Origin: DATFWC01 sp045801465
GTDB lineage: Bacteria > Pseudomonadota > Alphaproteobacteria > Rhizobiales > Xanthobacteraceae
Assembly: GCA_045801465.1 (NCBI GenBank)
Contig: JBJMSU010000198.1
Location: 1 to 20,563 of the forward strand
DNA: 20,563 bases
Direction of reading: 5' to 3'
A model generated the notes under the pieces. The model ran no database searches and had not been told where the DNA came from. It saw nothing but the letters and a program-made list of their open reading frames with translations. Position numbers and translations under genes: made by a program. Shown piece by piece: positions 15,617 through 20,563 of the stretch. How positions within the stretch are numbered: position 1 is the first letter of the stretch; every line of letters begins with the position of its first letter.

Positions 15617-16779
15617 CGGGCACAAGCCTCGATGTCTTCCTGGTCGCCGGCGAAGCGTCGGGTGACGTTCTCGGCGCCGGCCTGATGCGGGCGCTCAGGG
15701 ACGTGCGGAGCGGGCCCGTCATGTTCCGCGGCGCCGGCGGCGCGCGCATGATCGAGGCCGGGCTCACGAGCCTGTTCCCGGCGCACGATCTCATGACCAT
15801 CGGCATTGCGCCGGTCGTCGCCAAGCTGCCGACGATCCTGCGGCGCCTGCGCGAAACCGTCGCCGCCATCGTGGCCGCTCCGCCCGACGTGCTGGTCCTC
15901 ATCGACGTGCCCGATTTCAGTCTGCGCGTGGCCCGTCTCGTGCGAAAACGCCTGCCGCATCTGCCGATCGTGAAATACGTGTCGCCCACCGTGTGGGTGT
16001 GGCGATCGGGACGGGCGCGCGCGATGCGGCGCTCGATCGACCTCGTCCTCGCGCTGCTGCCGTTCGAGCCCGATGTCCATCGCCGTCTCGGGGGTCCGCC
16101 GTGCGTTTATGTCGGCCATCCGCTGCTGGCCCATTTGAGCGCCCTGCGACCGTCGGCCGAAGAGGCGCGTGCGCGCGCGAACGAGCGACTGGTGCTGGCG
16201 CTCCCGGGAAGCCGTCGCCTTGAAATCCGCCGGCTCGGCGCGATGTTCGGTGAAGCGCTGGGCCAGGTGGCGCAGCAACGCGGCCCGATCGACGTGGTGC
16301 TGCCGACGCTGCCGCACCTCGTCGACGAGATCGCGGCGGCCACCTCCGGCTGGTCGATCCGGCCGCGCATCGTCAGCGGCGAGGCGGAGAAGCACGCCGC
16401 GTTTCGTCGTGCGCGGGCGGCGCTCGCGGCCTCGGGGACAGTGACGCTCGAGCTTGCGCTCGCCGGCGTTCCGCACGTTGCCGCCTATCGCATTTCGCTG
16501 ATCGAAGGCTGGATCGCCCGCATGATCCTGCAGGTGCCGACCGTGATCCTCGCCAATCTGGTGCTCGGCGAGATGGTCGTGCCGGAATTCCTGCAGACCA
16601 AATGCACCGCGGCCAATCTCGGCCTCGCTGTGGTGGACATCCTCGACGACACGCCCGCACGCCGGCGGCAGCAGGATGCCTTCACGCGCCTCGATGAGAT
16701 CCTCGGCACGGCCGACGTGAGCCCGAGCGAACGCGCCGCGCACGCTGTGCTCGACCTGCTGGCAAAGCGGATAGGTTAG
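15613..16779 (+). CDS. lpxB: Lipid-A-disaccharide synthase LpxB
   Basis: GT19 glycosyltransferase at the inner face of the inner membrane; it joins UDP-2,3-diacylglucosamine to lipid X to form the disaccharide of lipid A. 388 residues, family length. VAGEASGDVLGAGLM (11-25), VLIDVPDFSLRVAR (95-108, with Asp98), VSPTVWVWRSGRA (123-135), YVGHPLL (166-172) and LALPGSRRLEI (195-205) match the family. The start is a GTG overlapping the lpxI stop by four bases (GTGA), so translation should be coupled. It ends 8 bases from the convergent citrate synthase gene, and I see no terminator hairpin between them. Confidence 0.97.
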   Translation: MTGTSLDVFLVAGEASGDVLGAGLMRALRDVRSGPVMFRGAGGARMIEAGLTSLFPAHDLMTIGIAPVVAKLPTILRRLRETVAAIVAAPPDVLVLIDVPDFSLRVARLVRKRLPHLPIVKYVSPTVWVWRSGRARAMRRSIDLVLALLPFEPDVHRRLGGPPCVYVGHPLLAHLSALRPSAEEARARANERLVLALPGSRRLEIRRLGAMFGEALGQVAQQRGPIDVVLPTLPHLVDEIAAATSGWSIRPRIVSGEAEKHAAFRRARAALAASGTVTLELALAGVPHVAAYRISLIEGWIARMILQVPTVILANLVLGEMVVPEFLQTKCTAANLGLAVVDILDDTPARRRQQDAFTRLDEILGTADVSPSERAAHAVLDLLAKRIG

Positions 16780-16787
16780 TCGCCGGA

Positions 16788-18098
<1,311 letters not shown>

Positions 18099-18279
18099 GA
18101 GCGAACCTCGGGTGTGACCGAATGGGGAGACCTGACAACCGACGGCCGCGAATGCAGGTCGGTCAGGCCAGCATCAGCTGGATCCGGTGCGACGTGGGTA
18201 TCGCATCCCCGTGTGCACTGCAAGATAGGTGCTGTGACGCACGGTGAGAAGGCCGTCAGGCCGAGGAAACGGGCACATT

Positions 18280-19335
18280 TCACGGATGCGCAGGAGCGCG
18301 CAGCGGTGACTGCTGCAGCGCGCTGTCGCGGCTCGCCCGGGGAGCGGCCTCGTACGAGCAGGCCTGGGCGTATTTCGCGAGATTGGCCTTGGTGATCGTC
18401 TCGGTGGGCAGGAAGCGGATCTTCTCCGGCTTCTTGCCGTCGAAATAGTCCTTCACCAGGCTGGCTGTGATCTTTCCTTCTTCGACCGGCAGCTGGACGA
18501 TGGTGGCGACCATCTTGCCGGCCTCCAGGTTCTTGACGCCGGGTGCCTGGCAGTTCCCGCCCACGACGACGAGGCTGCCCGACGCCGTTCCCACTTTCAC
18601 GCCGGCCGATTCCGCCGCCTGGATGGCGGCATTCGCCACCACGTCGTTCATGCCGTAGATGCCGTCGAGACCGCCCTGGCCGGCAAACCGCGCGAGCAGC
18701 TGACCGGCGGCGCGTTCCGCCACCGACGGGTTCCACTTGACGTCTTCCGTCACCACCACCTCGAAACCGGCATGCTTGGTCACGGTTTCCCGAAACGCCG
18801 TTTCGCGTAACGGCGCCTTGCCTTCGGCCATGGATCCGGCGAGGACAGCGACCTTGGCCTTGGCTCGGCCGGCGTCGGTGAGCGCCTTGACCATGGCGTC
18901 GCCGGTCAGCTCACCGAACTTGGTGTCATCGTAGCCGACGTGGAAGAGGTAGAGGTCCTGGGCGTTGTTGTCGTTGCCGACCATCGGGGCGACCACCAGG
19001 GCAACCGGAATTCCCGCACTCTTGACCCGGGTCAGGACGGGGATGATTGCCCGCTGGCTGATGATCTGCACGACGAAGAAATCGAATTTCTGCGCGATGG
19101 CGTCGTCGAGCTGCTGTGCCTGCAGGGCCGGGTCGAACGGGCTCGAATAGATCGTCACCTTCATGCCGTACTCGCCGGCGCTCGCTTCGAACGTGCGGCT
19201 GAGCGCGCCGAGATACTTGTCCTGTGTCGGTCCCATGAACATGGCGACGCGCTTGCCCTCGGCGGCGGCGCTCGCGGTGTCGGTCGCGCCGGCCACGCAC
19301 CCCAGTGCCGCCAAGCCCAAGATCCACTGGAACAT
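18280..19335 (-). CDS. Sugar-type ABC transporter periplasmic binding protein
   Basis: A periplasmic ligand-binding protein of the RbsB-like (Peripla_BP_4) class, 351 residues with the ATG at 19335, which has GGGAGG eight bases upstream; an ATG at 19350 overlaps that Shine-Dalgarno. An N-terminal signal segment (1-24) ends near ASAAA; Cys13 in LAALGC is a poor lipobox. The order of elements fits two Rossmann-like lobes: KRVAMFMGPTQDKYLGALSRTF, DAIAQKFDFFVVQIISQRAI, SAGIPVALVVAP, then GLDGIYGMNDVVANAAIQA and VGGNCQAPGVKNLEAGKM. No ATPase or permease gene is near, so it is an orphan here. The last 19 residues (RASRDSALQQSPLRAPAHP) look unlike the family end and may be an extension. The ligand cannot be predicted; a pentose, a cyclitol or a signal molecule are all possible. 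Confidence 0.88.
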   Translation of the reverse strand: MFQWILGLAALGCVAGATDTASAAAEGKRVAMFMGPTQDKYLGALSRTFEASAGEYGMKVTIYSSPFDPALQAQQLDDAIAQKFDFFVVQIISQRAIIPVLTRVKSAGIPVALVVAPMVGNDNNAQDLYLFHVGYDDTKFGELTGDAMVKALTDAGRAKAKVAVLAGSMAEGKAPLRETAFRETVTKHAGFEVVVTEDVKWNPSVAERAAGQLLARFAGQGGLDGIYGMNDVVANAAIQAAESAGVKVGTASGSLVVVGGNCQAPGVKNLEAGKMVATIVQLPVEEGKITASLVKDYFDGKKPEKIRFLPTETITKANLAKYAQACSYEAAPRASRDSALQQSPLRAPAHP

Positions 19336-19480
19336 CTTTTTTCCTCCCATTGGCGCTCAGGCCGCGAGCTTGGCCACGCCGCCTCCAACCGATCCCAGCC
19401 TTTAGGATGCACAGAGAGAAGCTGGTGCGGCAATGCTATTTGTGCATGCCGCGGGCGCCGCGACGACTCCCGACGCCGCC

Positions 19481-20065
19481 TCACCCATGGCGATGCCTGC
19501 GTAGTCGCAGCGAGAGGCCGACAAGCAGGACCCCGAATGCGAGCGAGTAGACGCCGATGATCCAGACGAGGGCAAGCGCGCCCGCGCCCGGCGCGATCAG
19601 CACGATGATGCCGAAGATGACCGACAAGGCGCCGGCCAGGATCAGCCACCATTCATTGTCGATCTCTTTTCGCAGCTTGATCGCGCCGACGATTTCGAAA
19701 ATGCCATGCGCGATCGCCCAGCCGCCGATGAAGAAGATCAGCACCAGGGCGGTGACGCCGGGCCACAGGAAGGTGACGAGGCCGGCCAGAATCCCCAAGA
19801 TGCCCACGACGACGAGCCACCATGTCGGCACCGGCTTGGCGCCCCCGGTGAAGGCTGCCGCCAGCGCGCAGACCCCGTCGATCAGCGCATAGGCGCCATA
19901 GAACAGCACCAGCGTGATCAGCGTCAGCCCGGGCCAGACGAAGGCGAGCACCCCAAAAACGATCGCTGCGATGCCGCGCAGCAGGACGAGCCACCAGGCC
20001 TTTGCCAGCGCGTGCAGCATCGGCCGCGGGGCGGGAGCGATATCGGAATGTGCGACAGTCATCAT
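19481..20065 (-). CDS. HdeD/DUF308 family membrane protein
   Basis: A 194-residue inner-membrane protein with six predicted helices. It consists of three tandem repeats of about 48 residues (24-71, 82-129, 139-187). Each begins with WWL, has a Pro-Gly turn after the first helix (WPG, WPG, APG) and a Gly-rich second helix. This is the DUF308 architecture of HdeD, an E. coli acid-resistance protein; the biochemical role of the family is not settled. A basic tail RLRRHRHG follows the last helix, as expected on the cytoplasmic side. GGGAGG lies well placed before the ATG at 20065, with a second ATG immediately after. It is in the same direction as the binding-protein gene, separated by 145 bases. 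Confidence 0.9.
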   Translation of the reverse strand: MMTVAHSDIAPAPRPMLHALAKAWWLVLLRGIAAIVFGVLAFVWPGLTLITLVLFYGAYALIDGVCALAAAFTGGAKPVPTWWLVVVGILGILAGLVTFLWPGVTALVLIFFIGGWAIAHGIFEIVGAIKLRKEIDNEWWLILAGALSVIFGIIVLIAPGAGALALVWIIGVYSLAFGVLLVGLSLRLRRHRHG

Positions 20066-20095
20066 TGCGAACCTCCCTTGCTTTCATCTACGAAC

Positions 20096-20117
20096 AAGAT
20101 GCGCCGGGGCGCTTCTT
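20096..20117 (-). terminator. Possible intrinsic terminator for the right-edge minus-strand gene(s)
   Basis: The 22 bases form a near-perfect inverted repeat with ten of eleven pairs, counted with a minimal centre: AAGAAGCGCC-CC-GGCGCATCTT on the minus strand. It follows the right-edge coding stretch and lies just before the HdeD-family gene. The downstream tail (GTTCGT) is only moderately T-rich. It may insulate that gene from upstream transcription, or work in both directions. Confidence 0.4.
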
Positions 20118-20182
20118 ATCAAATGAGGTCGAGCTTCGCCGTTCGGTCGCCGAGCTTGTCGGCCGGCTTCGTGGTGCTGAGG

Positions 20183-20341
20183 CTACGCCTTGGCGATGCG
20201 CCGCGCCTCCTGTTTGTGTCCCGCTTCGAGCATATTCCGACGGTAGTCGATCAGGTGCTCCAGCCGATGCGTCGCCAGGCTCAAGCCGGCGGCATCCGCG
20301 GCCTGAATGTTGGTTGACGAAGACTCGCGGGTCGGTTCGTC
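20183..20341 (-). other. Open 52-codon stretch after the right-edge stop, possible small or broken gene
   Basis: This stretch runs in the same frame as the right-edge protein, directly after its TGA, to a TAG at 20183-20185. It has strong G/C third-position bias and reads like a real helical segment (LATHRLEHLIDYRRNMLEAG, then HKQEARRIAKA). There is no ATG until residue 37; a TTG at 20284 could start a product of 33 residues, but no Shine-Dalgarno is obvious. It may be a separate small protein with an unusual start, or the displaced end of the upstream gene after a stop or frameshift mutation. I do not recognise it. Confidence 0.3.
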
Positions 20342-20563
20342 TCACGCCGCCGAGGCGCGGTCGCCGCGCCGCTCGCGGAACGCATCGACGATCAGCGGGT
20401 TGGCGCCGCGCTCGGTCAGCAAACGGCGGAGCGCGTTACGATCGGTGGCGACTCCGGCCAGGCGATGGCCGGCGAGCCCGTCCGGGAGAGCGGCAAGCGT
20501 GCTGCCGGGCGCCAGCGTGGCGACCAGGTCCTGCAGTTCCTTGAGCACAAAGCGATAGCCGCC
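20342..20563 (-). CDS. C-terminal part of an unrecognised protein (partial)
   Basis: The last 73 residues of a protein that enters from beyond the right edge are visible. The frame is open to the edge, with nearly all third positions G or C, so coding is likely. The text (GGYRFVLKELQDLVATLAPG, later TDRNALRRLLTERGANPL and FRERRGDRASAA) suggests a helical, soluble domain. I do not recognise a family. No signal peptide or membrane segment is seen in this part. The stop is TGA at 20342-20344; a GTG overlaps it (GTGA), and the same frame continues open for 52 more codons. Confidence 0.55.
   Translation of the reverse strand, partial: GGYRFVLKELQDLVATLAPGSTLAALPDGLAGHRLAGVATDRNALRRLLTERGANPLIVDAFRERRGDRASAA

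Noticed and set aside
20342..20563. A transposase C-terminus at the right edge
   Set aside because: The TDRNALRRLLTERG stretch loosely recalls IS5-type transposases, but the expected downstream motifs are missing and no terminal repeats are seen.

Overview
The window looks like a chromosomal core segment of a high-GC alphaproteobacterium, most likely in the Hyphomicrobiales (Rhizobiales), near the Bradyrhizobium/Rhodopseudomonas/Xanthobacteraceae group. The clues are the gene order (rpsB-tsf-pyrH-frr-uppS-cdsA-dxr-rseP-bamA-lpxD-fabZ-lpxA-lpxI-lpxB followed by a convergent gltA), a 331-residue ribosomal protein S2 with a C-terminal helix-hairpin-helix-like tail, LpxI in place of LpxH, and strong G/C bias at third codon positions.

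Left flank (1-1931): a TetR/CecR-type repressor, cut by the window edge, runs leftward from 595. It is divergent from a small one-helix membrane protein (781-987) and a possible second small protein (994-1185). Two related operator-like inverted repeats lie in the shared intergenic region. One sits on the predicted transcription start of the repressor, the other just before the small membrane gene. A secreted protein with ClpP/crotonase-like features follows on the minus strand (1200-1640). The next 291 bases have no gene I can support and carry a good sigma70-type promoter for rpsB.

Central block (1932-16779, all plus strand): translation factors (S2, EF-Ts, UMP kinase, ribosome recycling factor), then envelope lipid precursors (undecaprenyl diphosphate synthase, CDP-diglyceride synthase, DXP reductoisomerase), then the site-2 protease RseP and the outer-membrane assembly protein BamA, then the early lipid A pathway from LpxD to LpxB with FabZ. 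Several junctions overlap by four bases (lpxD/fabZ, lpxA/lpxI, lpxI/lpxB), which points to translational coupling. Together these genes make the lipid carrier, phospholipid, isoprenoid and lipid A precursors and the machine that inserts outer-membrane proteins.

Right flank (16788-20563, all minus strand): citrate synthase, converging on lpxB with an 8-base gap; an orphan sugar-type periplasmic binding protein; a six-helix HdeD/DUF308 protein made of three repeats; and at the edge the C-terminus of an unrecognised protein whose frame continues past its stop as a well-coded stretch.

I see no rRNA, tRNA, CRISPR array, insertion sequence or phage genes. Most of the window is ordinary conserved housekeeping. 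The points most worth a second look are the repressor/small-membrane-protein pair with paired operators, active-site differences in LpxA and CdsA, structured RNA between rpsB and tsf, and the odd coding stretch at the right edge.
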